Source: Comamonadaceae bacterium
GTDB lineage: Bacteria > Pseudomonadota > Gammaproteobacteria > Burkholderiales > Burkholderiaceae_C
DNA length: 64,000 nucleotides
Assembly (NCBI GenBank): GCA_947450695.1
Contig: CANFWV010000001.1
Coordinates: forward strand, 1-64,000
Direction: 5' to 3'
The notes beneath the pieces are model-generated. The model saw nothing but the letters and a program-made list of their open reading frames with translations, was not told the DNA's origin and made no database searches. A program made the translations under genes and the position numbers. Shown here in pieces: positions 21,753-30,097 of this stretch (position 1 is the stretch's first letter; every line of letters begins with the position of its first letter).

Positions 21753-22529
21753 TCAAGGCATGTAGGTGCCGCCGTTCACATGCAAGGTCTGACCCGTCAT
21801 GTAGGCAGCCGCCTCCGACAGCAGGAACATGACGGGACCGACAATATCTTTGGGTTCTGCAATCCGTCCAAGTGGAACGACTTGACCGTAACTGCTGGGG
21901 TCTAAGCTGGAAGCTGCTTGCTCGTCAGACCTGCCAGTTCCGCCGCGCAAAAAAGCAGTATCCACTGCGCCAGGAGCAACAGCGTTGACCCTCACAGTGG
22001 GCGCATTTTCAAGAGCTAACTGGCGTGTCAGTAAGATGATCCCAGCTTTCGCAGGACCATAGGCGCCAAAATTAGGACGAGCCCATGCACCGAGCCCCGA
22101 GGCAATGTGAACCAGAGATGCGCGACCAGACTGATGCAGGTAGGGTAGGGCAGAGCGTGAAAGATAAAAAGCGGCATCCAAGTTGCCGTGAATCACGTCT
22201 TGCCATGTTTCGATGGACATACTTGCTAAGCTTTGTGGTGCGGTCATGAAACCGATCAAGTTGACGCAGGCATCGATGCCTCCGAGTTGTTTTGCGGCTT
22301 CGGTCATCGCTCGTTCGACAGAGTCTGGCGCTTTCGCATCCAGCGCGAAATGGGAGAGTCCTTCAACATGGTGCCGTTCAATTGACGCAGGCAGGTCAAG
22401 AATGGCAACGTCCATTCCCAGTCGCTTCGCCTCAAGGGCGACGGCGCGTCCGATTCCACCACAGCCCCCGGCCAGTACAAGTTTCAGGGGTGACGAACTG
22501 CCTAGAACGCCATGATGCAAAGGGTTCAC
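21753..22529 (-). CDS. Short-chain dehydrogenase/reductase (SDR)
   Basis: 258 residues, classical SDR. The cofactor motif GGCGGIG is at 21-27 and the catalytic set is Asn116, Ser144, Tyr157 and Lys161 (YGPAK). LDLPAS after the second strand suggests NAD preference through the aspartate. The end AYMTGQTLHVNGGTYMP is typical. The start is GTG 22529, supported by GGAG eight bases upstream. It probably oxidises an alcohol or reduces a ketone intermediate of the surrounding pathway (inference). It is transcribed divergently from the ABC transporter operon. Confidence 0.88.
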   Translation of the reverse strand: MNPLHHGVLGSSSPLKLVLAGGCGGIGRAVALEAKRLGMDVAILDLPASIERHHVEGLSHFALDAKAPDSVERAMTEAAKQLGGIDACVNLIGFMTAPQSLASMSIETWQDVIHGNLDAAFYLSRSALPYLHQSGRASLVHIASGLGAWARPNFGAYGPAKAGIILLTRQLALENAPTVRVNAVAPGAVDTAFLRGGTGRSDEQAASSLDPSSYGQVVPLGRIAEPKDIVGPVMFLLSEAAAYMTGQTLHVNGGTYMP

Positions 22530-22640
22530 TAAACGTTCTCCAGTTGTTGAATAGCTTGGCGAAAGATACCAGAGCCGCGGTGGATGCTACAAAATTCCTA
22601 ATGTCGTTTTTATCAAAAATGATCAGCGGCATGAATTTAC

Positions 22641-22656
22641 TGGCACTGAAATTGCA
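22641..22656 (+). promoter_or_regulatory. Sigma-54 (-24/-12) promoter for the ABC transporter operon
   Basis: TGGCAC, five bases, TTGCA: an exact match to the sigma-54 core (GG at -24, GC at -12, correct spacing). It points at the transporter operon with predicted initiation near 22667, 63 bases before the GTG start. Sigma-54 control often goes with nitrogen limitation or a dedicated enhancer-binding activator; no such activator gene lies in the window, and no NtrC-like palindrome was seen in the 110 bases upstream. Confidence 0.6.
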
Positions 22657-22729
22657 CTCAGTGTTATCACCAATTTAAGCCGGATGCTTTTTGAGTCAAG
22701 ATTGAATTTAACTAAAAATCACATTTAAC

Positions 22730-23644
22730 GTGCAGCTCACACAACAAATCATTAACGGCCTGATGCTGGGCGGCATATTGGCCTTTGTGGCAGTGGCATT
22801 CACCCTCACCATCGGTATGTTGAACTTTCTCAATTTCACCATTCCGGCACTATTCATGATCGCCGCCATGGTGACGTGGGCCTTGTCGTCATCGGGTTCT
22901 AACGTGTTGGGTTGGGGCTGGCATTGGGCATGGGCTGCTGCCGTTGGTATTGGCTTTGCCGTGCTGGCGTCTCTACTGATCGAGCGTTTTACCTACCGCT
23001 ACATGAAGGCCCGTTTTGGAGATGCGACAGAGCACGCCTTGCCGGTGGTGAGCTCCTTGGGTTTTCTTATTTTCTTCGAGCATTTGGCTTCGTCAATCTG
23101 GGGCAGTGACCCGCAGCGTTTTGAGCTTCCGTTCAAATACACCAATTTGCGTCTGGGCGAGTTGATTGTTGGCATTCCGCACCTTATCAGTTTGCTGCTC
23201 GCCATCACCCTGGTCGCCATGCTCAATGCACTGCTGGTTCGCACCAAGGTAGGGCGAGCTTTGCGTGCCATCGCTGAAAACCCGAATGCATCCACCTTGA
23301 TGGGGGTTGAAGTGCAGCATGTTGTACCTGTGGTTTTTGTGATTGCCGGCGTGCTGTCAGGTTTGGCTGGCATTTTGTATGCGGCCAGTTATGGGACTGT
23401 CACGCCTTTTATGGGTGATGCGATCGCCACCGATGCCATTGCTGCGATGGTTCTTGGCGGGCTCGGAAATATTTGGGGCGCTATTGCAGGAGGCTTGTTA
23501 GTCGGCTTGGTCAAGGTTTTGGCCATCAGTACCTTTGGTGCAGAAATAGAAAAAATACCAGTTTGGGGATTACTTTTAATCGTGTTGATTATTCGGCCAT
23601 CAGGTTTGTTTGGTCATACTCAGATTGGCAAAGGTAAATTCTGA
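22730..23644 (+). CDS. Branched-chain-type ABC transporter permease (LivH-like)
   Basis: 304 residues, hydrophobic, with LivH features: NGLMLGGILAFVAVAFTLTIGMLNFLNF at the start (first helices), RAIAENPNASTLMGV in the cytoplasmic coupling loop, and VLGGLGNIWGAIAGG. The start is GTG 22730; no strong ribosome site precedes it, so the N-terminus is uncertain by a few residues. First gene of a complete five-gene uptake system (two permeases, two ATPases, binding protein) behind the sigma-54 promoter. Confidence 0.9.
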   Translation: MQLTQQIINGLMLGGILAFVAVAFTLTIGMLNFLNFTIPALFMIAAMVTWALSSSGSNVLGWGWHWAWAAAVGIGFAVLASLLIERFTYRYMKARFGDATEHALPVVSSLGFLIFFEHLASSIWGSDPQRFELPFKYTNLRLGELIVGIPHLISLLLAITLVAMLNALLVRTKVGRALRAIAENPNASTLMGVEVQHVVPVVFVIAGVLSGLAGILYAASYGTVTPFMGDAIATDAIAAMVLGGLGNIWGAIAGGLLVGLVKVLAISTFGAEIEKIPVWGLLLIVLIIRPSGLFGHTQIGKGKF

Positions 23645-24540
23645 TGTCTGGTTATTTCAGTGGCTTGTTGGCCATGTTTGCCATCAATGTTGTGGTTGCC
23701 TACTCTGTCTTCATTCCAGCTTCTGCTGGGTTATTGAATTTGGGGGCAGCAGGTTTTGTTTTGGTGGGCGGTTATACCGCCGGTGCCTTGACATCGCAGT
23801 TTGACCTTCCACTTTGGTCTGCGATCTTGTTGGGCTCCGCATTGGCAGGTGTCGTCGCGTTTTTGATCTCTTGGCCGATTTTGCGGACGCGCGGCGTTTA
23901 CATGGTGCTGGCTACATTTGCATTCGCCGAGGTGGTGGCTGGTGTACTGCTGAATATTCCGGCCTTGGGCGGTGCGGCAGGTTTATCTGTCATGGCCTAT
24001 GCCGGCCTGCCAACCGTTTTACCGGTGACGCTTGCCGTGATTTGTTTTGTCGCATGGCTGATGTCGACGCGTTTTGGCTTGTCAGTGCGTGCCATCCATG
24101 ACGATGAAAGCGTTGCCCACTTGTTTGGCGTCAACTTGCGCGGAACTCAGGTGACAGCGCTGACCATCGGTGGTGCCATCGGCGGCATGGGAGGCGCTTT
24201 ACTGGTTCACCAGTTCAACTTCATCGACGTGCAATCCACGGGTGTCCTGTTTAGTATTTATGTCCTGCTGTATGTCCTGATGGGGGGCACACAAACGGTC
24301 TGGGGGCCGATTTTTGGCGCGGCCTTCTTCACGCTAGCGCCCGAAGCCCTGCGTAATCTGGCAGAACTGAGCCCTGCCCTTAAATTTCTTGAAGGAGGAC
24401 GTTACATGGTTTTCGGCATGGCCGTGGTGCTGCTCATGATGTGGCGGCCCCAGGGCATGATCACGCGGACCATGCTTGAGAGGATGCGCTCCAGCATCAC
24501 TACGTCTCACGCAGCTGATCGCAAAAAGGCAGGCTCATGA
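23644..24540 (+). CDS. Branched-chain-type ABC transporter permease (LivM-like)
   Basis: 298 residues, about eight to ten membrane helices. LivM features include LLNLGAAGFVLVGGYTAG, the coupling loop VRAIHDDESVAHLFGVNLRG, and LMGGTQTVWGPIFGAAFF. The ATG overlaps the LivH-like stop (TGATG) and has AAAGG eight bases upstream. It forms the transmembrane heterodimer with the preceding gene product. Confidence 0.92.
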   Translation: MSGYFSGLLAMFAINVVVAYSVFIPASAGLLNLGAAGFVLVGGYTAGALTSQFDLPLWSAILLGSALAGVVAFLISWPILRTRGVYMVLATFAFAEVVAGVLLNIPALGGAAGLSVMAYAGLPTVLPVTLAVICFVAWLMSTRFGLSVRAIHDDESVAHLFGVNLRGTQVTALTIGGAIGGMGGALLVHQFNFIDVQSTGVLFSIYVLLYVLMGGTQTVWGPIFGAAFFTLAPEALRNLAELSPALKFLEGGRYMVFGMAVVLLMMWRPQGMITRTMLERMRSSITTSHAADRKKAGS

Positions 24541-25298
24541 GCACGGTGCTGCAACTTTCCGGAGTCAGTAAATCCTTTGGTGGCTTGAAGGTCATCGATG
24601 ACGTCAGCTTCGAGGTTAAACGTGCCAGTCGAACAGCATTGATTGGACCCAACGGCGCAGGCAAATCGACAATTTTCAACCTGATCTCAGGTGTTTACCC
24701 TATCGACGCCGGACGCATCGTGGCTGTCGGCCAAGACATCACACACATGTCCGTTGCCAAGCGGGTGGCGCATGGCGTAGCTCGCTCATTTCAAAATATT
24801 AGATTGATGCCCCATTTATCAACAATTGAAAATGTGATGCTGGGCGAGCACCATTACAGCTCCCCGTTTGCACTGGCCAGGGGCAACAAAGCCTCAGAAA
24901 ATGCCCGCACCGCCCTGGCCGATGCCGGGCTTGGAACGTATCCTGGTCAGGTCGTCGCTGACTTGCCTTACGGCATTCAAAAACGTATTGAGGTGGTGCG
25001 CGCCATCATGGCCCGGCCCAGCATCTTGCTGCTCGATGAGCCCGCCGCGGGTCTGAATAGCGCAGAAACAGTTGAATTGAGATTGCTTCTGGAGCGCCTT
25101 TCAAACACCGGCATCACCTTGTTGGTGGTCGAACACGACATGCCCTTTGTGCGCAACCTCTGCGACCACGTGGTCGTGCTCAATTTCGGCCGCAAGATTT
25201 TTGAAGGAACACCCGATGCAGTACACCGGGACTCCGGCGTGATGGAAGCCTATCTGGGCACACCCGCTCCTCTGCCAGGAGTTGCTCATGCTGCTTGA
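24537..25298 (+). CDS. Branched-chain-type ABC transporter ATPase (LivG-like)
   Basis: 253 residues. Walker A GPNGAGKST (about 36-44), Q-loop and LivG-type RSFQNIRLMPHLSTIENVMLG, Walker B ILLLDEPAAGLNSAE and switch histidine in VVEHDM. The usual LSGGQ is replaced by LPYGIQKRIEVVRAI, which LivG proteins often show (for example TLAYGQQRRLEIARAL). It overlaps LivM-like by ATGA and the next ATPase gene by about 11 bases. Confidence 0.93.
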   Translation: MSTVLQLSGVSKSFGGLKVIDDVSFEVKRASRTALIGPNGAGKSTIFNLISGVYPIDAGRIVAVGQDITHMSVAKRVAHGVARSFQNIRLMPHLSTIENVMLGEHHYSSPFALARGNKASENARTALADAGLGTYPGQVVADLPYGIQKRIEVVRAIMARPSILLLDEPAAGLNSAETVELRLLLERLSNTGITLLVVEHDMPFVRNLCDHVVVLNFGRKIFEGTPDAVHRDSGVMEAYLGTPAPLPGVAHAA

Positions 25299-25989
25299 GG
25301 CACGCGGACTGCAGGTGACATACGGTCCTACTGAGGCCGTAAAAAATATGTCCTTGCACATCGCTGAAGGCGAAATCGTCACCGTGCTCGGCGCCAATGG
25401 CGCGGGAAAAACATCCCTGCTCAAGGCCTTGCAAGGTGTTGTTAAACCAAGCCGGGGGGAAGTCTTTTTCAAAGGCCAATCCGTTAATCGGCAAAGTGCT
25501 GCGTGGCGGGTCAGGCAGGGTCTTGTGCTGGTACCTGAAGGCCGACAAATTTTCGTCAGCCTCACGGTGCACGACAACTTGTTGATGGGCGCCTACACGA
25601 GAACCGACAATCCTGAGCGGGAAATCGCTGCTATTTTCGACCGTTTCCCCAACCTCGCCAAGCGCCGCGACATGCTCGCGTCAGTGTTGTCAGGCGGAGA
25701 GCAGCAGATGCTGGCAATCGGTCGGGCTTTGCTGAGCAAGCCTGCCCTGATGATGCTTGACGAACCGTCTTTGGGACTGAGCCCCTTGTTGGTTCAAACG
25801 CTGTTCAAACTGATCACCGATTTGAACCGCGATGGACTCTCTATATTGCTGATCGAGCAAAACACACATATGGCTTTGGCTACCGCCCACAGGGCCTATG
25901 TGCTTGAGTTAGGGCGGCTGGTTTTGGAAGGTAGCACCAGCGAGTTGGCATCAGACCCTCGCATGGCGGCGGCTTATTTGGGTACTTAA
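25288..25989 (+). CDS. Branched-chain-type ABC transporter ATPase (LivF-like)
   Basis: 233 residues from ATG 25288, six bases after AGGAG; a TTG at 25282 is in frame but too close to that site. Walker A GANGAGKTS, LivF-typical LVLVPEGRQIFVSLTVHDNL, signature LSGGEQQMLAIGRAL and Walker B LMMLDEPSLGLSP are present. It completes the ATPase pair with the LivG-like protein. Confidence 0.93.
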   Translation: MLLEARGLQVTYGPTEAVKNMSLHIAEGEIVTVLGANGAGKTSLLKALQGVVKPSRGEVFFKGQSVNRQSAAWRVRQGLVLVPEGRQIFVSLTVHDNLLMGAYTRTDNPEREIAAIFDRFPNLAKRRDMLASVLSGGEQQMLAIGRALLSKPALMMLDEPSLGLSPLLVQTLFKLITDLNRDGLSILLIEQNTHMALATAHRAYVLELGRLVLEGSTSELASDPRMAAAYLGT

Positions 25990-26004
25990 ACAAAGGGGTT
26001 TTCA

Positions 26005-27177
26005 ATGAAAATGCGCTTCTTGCTCGGTTACTTGGCTGCCGCTGTGGCGCTTCCGGCCATGTCTCAGGAATTGGTTCTGGGTTTGTCCCACGCAAAAACA
26101 GGGCGCTATGCCGGTGTCGGGGTCGGTACCGAAATCGCGGTCGATATTGCTGTGGCTGAAATCAATGCCGCCGGCGGCATCAATGGTAAGAAGCTCCGTA
26201 TCGAAAAATTCGACACGGGTGGTGAGGGCAAAAATGCGCAGGTGGCGGTGCAAAAATTTGTCGAAGACACCAAGGCGCTCGGCGTCATTGGGCCATTCTC
26301 CAGTCAGGAAGCACAAGTCGGCTTTGCCGCCGGCGAGCGACTTGAAATCGTCCAAATTTCCAACTCGGCTACTGCACCTGGATTGACCAAAGACCGGAAA
26401 TGGGCCTTCCGTGTCACGGAAGATGAAGGCAAGCAGTTCGGGCGTCTGCTCAAGACAATGGCCACCAAGGGCGGCGTCACCAACAAGACTGCTGCCGTGA
26501 TGTACCCCAGCGATGAATTTGTTGGCAAGTCGCTGGCGAGCTGGATGCCTAATTTGCTCGAGGCCAATGGCTGGAAGATGGTCATCCCGGCGGAAGGTTT
26601 CCCAACCAACGCAACAGACTTATCCCCCCATATCACCAAGCTCAAGGGTATTTCTCCTGGCGTTTTTGCTTTTGCCGGCCTGCCTGAAGGCACTGCCAAA
26701 GTAATGAAAGAACTACGCCGCCAAGGCCATACCAGCACCTTGATTGGCGGCCAAATTTTTGCCGACCCAGACATTGGCAAGGTCTTGGGTGCAGACGGTG
26801 AGGGGGCTACTTTCGTATCCTGGTACTGGTGGGATGCCAATGACCGGACCCGTCAATTCGAGAAGAAGTTTTTGGAGGAAGCCAAGAAACGGGGCGTCAA
26901 CAAATCGGGCGCTCACCACGTTGACGCATCCGTCTATGACATTGTTTATGTTTACGCTGACTCCATGCGCCGGGCCAACGTGACCGGGGATGCGGCCAAG
27001 ATCAAAGCAGAAAGAGCTGCCATTCGTGACAACCTGATGGCTACCAACATCAATGGCGTCAACGGCAAAATCTGCTTCAGTCAAGACCATGACTCCGAAC
27101 TGCCTGCCTACATTATTCGGCTCAAAAACGGGCAGCGCACATTACTTGACTCGCACGCACCAGACGTTTGCAAGTAA
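26005..27177 (+). CDS. Periplasmic binding protein of the branched-chain-type ABC transporter
   Basis: 390 residues with a cleavable signal peptide (MKMRFLLGYLAAAVALPAMS before QELVLGLS). Type I periplasmic-binding fold of the LivJ/LivK/AmiC kind: SHAKTGRYAGVGVGTEIAVD, EINAAGGINGKKLRI, GPFSSQEAQVGFAAGE. The family binds amino acids, amides, urea and aromatic acids, so the ligand is open; the neighbouring enzymes suggest a nitrogen-containing ring compound or its amide (inference). Fifteen bases after LivF-like, and followed by a strong terminator. Confidence 0.92.
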   Translation: MKMRFLLGYLAAAVALPAMSQELVLGLSHAKTGRYAGVGVGTEIAVDIAVAEINAAGGINGKKLRIEKFDTGGEGKNAQVAVQKFVEDTKALGVIGPFSSQEAQVGFAAGERLEIVQISNSATAPGLTKDRKWAFRVTEDEGKQFGRLLKTMATKGGVTNKTAAVMYPSDEFVGKSLASWMPNLLEANGWKMVIPAEGFPTNATDLSPHITKLKGISPGVFAFAGLPEGTAKVMKELRRQGHTSTLIGGQIFADPDIGKVLGADGEGATFVSWYWWDANDRTRQFEKKFLEEAKKRGVNKSGAHHVDASVYDIVYVYADSMRRANVTGDAAKIKAERAAIRDNLMATNINGVNGKICFSQDHDSELPAYIIRLKNGQRTLLDSHAPDVCK

Positions 27178-27183
27178 CTTCAC

Positions 27184-27220
27184 AAAAAAATAAACGGGAT
27201 TCAGTCCCGTTTATTTTTTT
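27184..27220. terminator. Bidirectional intrinsic terminator
   Basis: A perfect 16-base-pair stem (27184-27199 with 27205-27220) and a five-base loop. The stem core is AAACGGGA/TCCCGTTT, flanked by an A-run on one side and a T-run on the other, so it can terminate both the transporter operon and the convergent CE4-like gene. Confidence 0.85.
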
Positions 27221-27229
27221 CATAACCAG

Positions 27230-27252
27230 CAACACTACATAACGTAGCGTTG
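27230..27252. repeat. Inverted repeat, small hairpin
   Basis: CAACACTAC and GTAGCGTTG, nine-base arms with one mismatch and a five-base loop. It lies directly after the bidirectional terminator. No T-run follows. Confidence 0.4.
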
Positions 27253-27255
27253 CGA

Positions 27256-27288
27256 GTAGATTCAGACAATTGATTCGTCTGAATCTAC
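27256..27288. repeat. Perfect 12-bp inverted repeat
   Basis: GTAGATTCAGAC (27256-27267) and GTCTGAATCTAC (27277-27288) with a nine-base spacer. It lies 17 bases beyond the stop of the CE4-like gene. There is no T-run, so it is either a second, atypical terminator or mRNA-end-stabilising hairpin, or a protein-binding dyad. Confidence 0.55.
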
Positions 27289-27304
27289 CGGTGCTATTGC
27301 CTGA

Positions 27305-28207
27305 TTAACTAATATGGCCGGCGTGATTTTCCAGATACCAAGACGACAGTTCTTCGCGCGTTGTCCACCAAACGTCAGGGTGTCCTTTCGCATGCGCCAG
27401 GAACTCGCGGAAACAAGGCATCCGGTGAGCGTAGCCGGAGACATGCGGATGCAAGCCGATATTCATCAGTCGGCCGCTTTCGGCACCTTCCTTGTAAAGC
27501 TCGTCAAACTGGTCTTTAAGCATGCGTGCAGCATCCCAAGTCGACATGGCACGGCGGTGAAAGAAGGTGAAGTCGTTGATCTCGATGCTGTAAGGCACGT
27601 TGACAATCGGACCGGACGGTGTCTGTATCAGGTAGGGCTGATCGTCATTCATGTAGTCGCAGAAAAATTGAAGGCCTTGTTCCGCAACCAGATCAGGCGT
27701 GTTGGGTGTGCCGCGCAAGGACGAAGACAGCCAACCCTTGGCTTTACGTCCGACAGTTTTTTCGTAAACAGCCAAGGTGGCAGCGATCAGTTCCCGCTCT
27801 TTCGCAATGTCAAAGGTGTGGCGCGTCAACAGCTCGCCCTGTTCGTAGTTATGGGCCACGATTTCCCATTTCCGCTCGTTGGCGTAGGCGATGATTTCAG
27901 GACGCTCAAGTGCCGTCTTGGCGTTGATGGTGATGGAGAACGGGGCGCCCATCTCATCAAACAACTTGAACATCCGCCAGACGCCCACACGCTGGCCGTA
28001 TTCTCGCCAAGTGAAGTTGGGGAAGTCAGCCACGTTACCGGGAAGGGAGTCAGGCAACATCGGAGGGCCCCCAGCGTAATAGGGCTCGGTGGTGTCTTTG
28101 GTCAGATCCCAATACTCGCAGTTCATTGTCACGATGAGTGCCAGTTTTTTTCCATTGGGGAATCGCAAAGGTTTGCGGTTGATGATGGGCGACCATGAAT
28201 AATGCAA
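27305..28207 (-). CDS. CE4 (polysaccharide deacetylase-fold) amidohydrolase, PuuE/imidase-like
   Basis: 300 residues. The fold is that of polysaccharide deacetylases, but the metal motif is altered: TMNCEYW (Glu31) replaces the TxDD motif and AHNYEQGE (His119, Glu122) replaces HxxxH. With GTPNTPDLVAEQG, CDYMNDDQPYL and LHPHVSGYAHR (His253, His255), it matches the allantoinase PuuE and cyclic-imide hydrolase side of the family. Ring-opening of a cyclic amide or imide is more likely than sugar deacetylation; no signal peptide is seen. TTG start at 28207, seven bases after AGGAG. Divergent from the MBL gene. Confidence 0.78.
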   Translation of the reverse strand: MHYSWSPIINRKPLRFPNGKKLALIVTMNCEYWDLTKDTTEPYYAGGPPMLPDSLPGNVADFPNFTWREYGQRVGVWRMFKLFDEMGAPFSITINAKTALERPEIIAYANERKWEIVAHNYEQGELLTRHTFDIAKERELIAATLAVYEKTVGRKAKGWLSSSLRGTPNTPDLVAEQGLQFFCDYMNDDQPYLIQTPSGPIVNVPYSIEINDFTFFHRRAMSTWDAARMLKDQFDELYKEGAESGRLMNIGLHPHVSGYAHRMPCFREFLAHAKGHPDVWWTTREELSSWYLENHAGHIS

Positions 28208-28306
28208 GATAAAACTCCTGAGTGAAAGTTATAAAAATAAGCTGTGCGTTTGCCCAGCGAGGACGGAAACGGTGCGTATCACGACGTTATCAAAAGGACA
28301 GTCAAC

Positions 28307-29197
28307 ATGAAAAAACATATTTTGGGTGAGTTCAGCATTGACCGGATCGTTGAATCCGAAGGCGCTTTTGCAGCCCTGCAATGGATCATTCCACAAATCA
28401 CGAAAGACGATATTGATGCCAATGCAGACTGGCTCAAACCGCTGTTTGTAGATAACGACAACAACGCCATGATGTCGTTCCACAGCTATGTCCTCAGGAC
28501 TCGCCGGCATACCATCTTGATCGACACCTGCGTGGGTAACGACAAACCCAGGCCGAATCGGCCTAGCTGGCATCTGCAGAACTACGACTACCTGCAGGCG
28601 ATGGCACGCATTGGCGTTCGCCCCGATGAAATTGATTTTGTCTGCTGCACTCATCTGCACGCAGACCATGTAGGCTGGAACACCCAACTGGTCAATCAGC
28701 AATGGATTCCCACATTTGCCAAGGCCAAGTATGTCTTCTCCAAAACCGAGTACAACCACTGGGAGCATGCCCATCGATCGGCAATGGCGACAAACCAACC
28801 CGTGCCAAACCACGGCTCGTTTGCTGACAGCATTTTGCCAGTGGTCGATGCCGGTCAGGCGGTCATGGTGGCGGATGATTTTGAATTTGAAGAGGGGGTC
28901 TATTTGCAGGCTGCACGGGGTCACACACCCGGCAACTGCATGTTGCACGCCCACAGCCAAGGGGCGCACGGCGTCTTCAGTGGCGACATTCTTCACACGC
29001 CGGCTCAACTGATTAATTTGGACTGGTCGTCTCATTTTTGTCATGACGTCCATGCCTCTGAGGCCTCGCGCAAAGCCATGGTGCACAGCATGGCAGACAC
29101 GTCGAGTCTGCTGTTTGCCGCACACTTCCCCAGCCCGGTGGCCGGGCGTATTGTCAGCCACAAAGATCAATTCAGATTCCAAGGTCTGAAGTCCTGA
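28307..29197 (+). CDS. Metallo-beta-lactamase-fold hydrolase
   Basis: 296 residues from ATG 28307, eight bases after AAGGA; the frame opens at 28244. All dinuclear zinc ligands are present: THLHADH (His116, His118, Asp120, His121), GHTPGN (His206), FSGDILH (Asp227) and AAHFPSP (His273). The layout is that of lactonase and ester-hydrolase members (AHL lactonase, parathion hydrolase, pyridoxolactonase types) rather than true beta-lactamases, and there is no signal peptide. It may open a lactone, lactam or other ring product in this pathway (inference). Confidence 0.85.
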   Translation: MKKHILGEFSIDRIVESEGAFAALQWIIPQITKDDIDANADWLKPLFVDNDNNAMMSFHSYVLRTRRHTILIDTCVGNDKPRPNRPSWHLQNYDYLQAMARIGVRPDEIDFVCCTHLHADHVGWNTQLVNQQWIPTFAKAKYVFSKTEYNHWEHAHRSAMATNQPVPNHGSFADSILPVVDAGQAVMVADDFEFEEGVYLQAARGHTPGNCMLHAHSQGAHGVFSGDILHTPAQLINLDWSSHFCHDVHASEASRKAMVHSMADTSSLLFAAHFPSPVAGRIVSHKDQFRFQGLKS

Positions 29198-29254
29198 GCG
29201 GCAGGAATTGGCCTAGCCGCATGACTCTGTCCGTGTCGATGATGTGGAGCCGTG

Positions 29255-29932
29255 TCATGACAACAGATTCAAGCCGTGAAGGGACTCTTCGACCATGGCA
29301 CGCGGTCTGGTTGACATGATGTGCGACTGGGTTCGCAGTTTCCCTAGTAAGGGGTCGCGGGCTCGCAAGGCCTCTATGATCTCCATGTGTTGCTGGTTTG
29401 AACGGCGCACGGACACTTCACCCGGCCAATTCTGATTTTTCATGAGCACCAAAGGCAGTTCGATCAAAGGCTTGGCGAGGACCTGCAGGCGCTTTGAACC
29501 ACTGGCACGCAAAAGAGTCCCGTGAAACTCGTTGTTGCTGGACTGAAAGCGGGCAAACAACTCATCGGGGGTCAGGTCCGCACGATCGAGTAGAGCCTCT
29601 ATATCTCCGGCAATGCGCTCGAGTGCATCGAGGTCTTCGGTCTTCGCATTCAGGGCCGCCTGAGCGGTGGCATGGCCCTCCAAGATAGCGCGAAGTTGAA
29701 ATATTTCATCAATTTCTGCTGTGGACAGGTCTGCAACAAAAGTGCCCCGATTCGGTTCGGTACGCACCATACCATCATTGACTAAACGTCGCAAACTGTC
29801 GCGAACGGATGTTCTTGACACACCAACTCGCTGCGCTAACTCATCCTCAATCATGCGCTGCCCTGGGACATAGCGCCCCTCCAAAATGAGGCCTCGAATA
29901 GTTTTGTAAGCGATATCGCTGGCGCGGGTCAT
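29255..29932 (-). CDS. GntR-family regulator, FCD (FadR-type) subfamily
   Basis: 225 residues. Winged helix-turn-helix at about 5-72 (IEDELAQRVGVSRTSVRDSLRRL), then an all-helical FCD effector domain from about 85, with the acidic and histidine pattern NNEFHGTLLRASGSKRL. Such regulators are usually repressors released by a pathway carboxylate. It is divergent from the second monooxygenase gene with 240 bases between, where two matching TTGTGTACA sites lie, so it probably controls that promoter and its own. Confidence 0.92.
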   Translation of the reverse strand: MTRASDIAYKTIRGLILEGRYVPGQRMIEDELAQRVGVSRTSVRDSLRRLVNDGMVRTEPNRGTFVADLSTAEIDEIFQLRAILEGHATAQAALNAKTEDLDALERIAGDIEALLDRADLTPDELFARFQSSNNEFHGTLLRASGSKRLQVLAKPLIELPLVLMKNQNWPGEVSVRRSNQQHMEIIEALRARDPLLGKLRTQSHIMSTRPRAMVEESLHGLNLLS

Positions 29933-29960
29933 GGTGAAGAAATCGTTGCAGACGACTTAA

Positions 29961-29970
29961 TTGTGTACAA
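29961..29970. promoter_or_regulatory. Candidate GntR (FCD) operator 1
   Basis: TTGTGTACAA, fitting the TTGT-NN-ACAA pattern of FCD-type GntR operators. It lies 28 bases before the start of the GntR gene, in position for autoregulation. Its first nine bases recur exactly at 30098. Confidence 0.45.
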
Positions 29971-30097
29971 GACTGGTATTCAGTGACTTATGAATTTTGT
30001 GAGTTTAGGGCCAGACGGCTTGAGTGCAGAGGAGTATTTGTGTGTTTTTATAGAAAATATCAATATTTACGACCTGACTCCACAATAGAAAAATATT

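Noticed and set aside
22713-22719. Sigma-70 promoter TTGAGT-16-TAAAAA before the livH-like gene
   Set aside because: Weak hexamers, and initiation would fall at the start codon; the sigma-54 site upstream is far better.
27314-28198. A 294-codon plus-strand open frame over the CE4-like gene
   Set aside because: Shadow of the CE4 gene, with no recognisable motifs and no ribosome binding site.
27305-28207. Chitooligosaccharide or peptidoglycan deacetylase
   Set aside because: The deacetylase metal motifs are changed, there is no signal peptide, and the context is small-molecule catabolism.
28229-29182. A 317-codon minus-strand open frame over the MBL gene
   Set aside because: The plus strand carries every zinc-binding motif and a ribosome site; the antisense frame is a codon-bias shadow.
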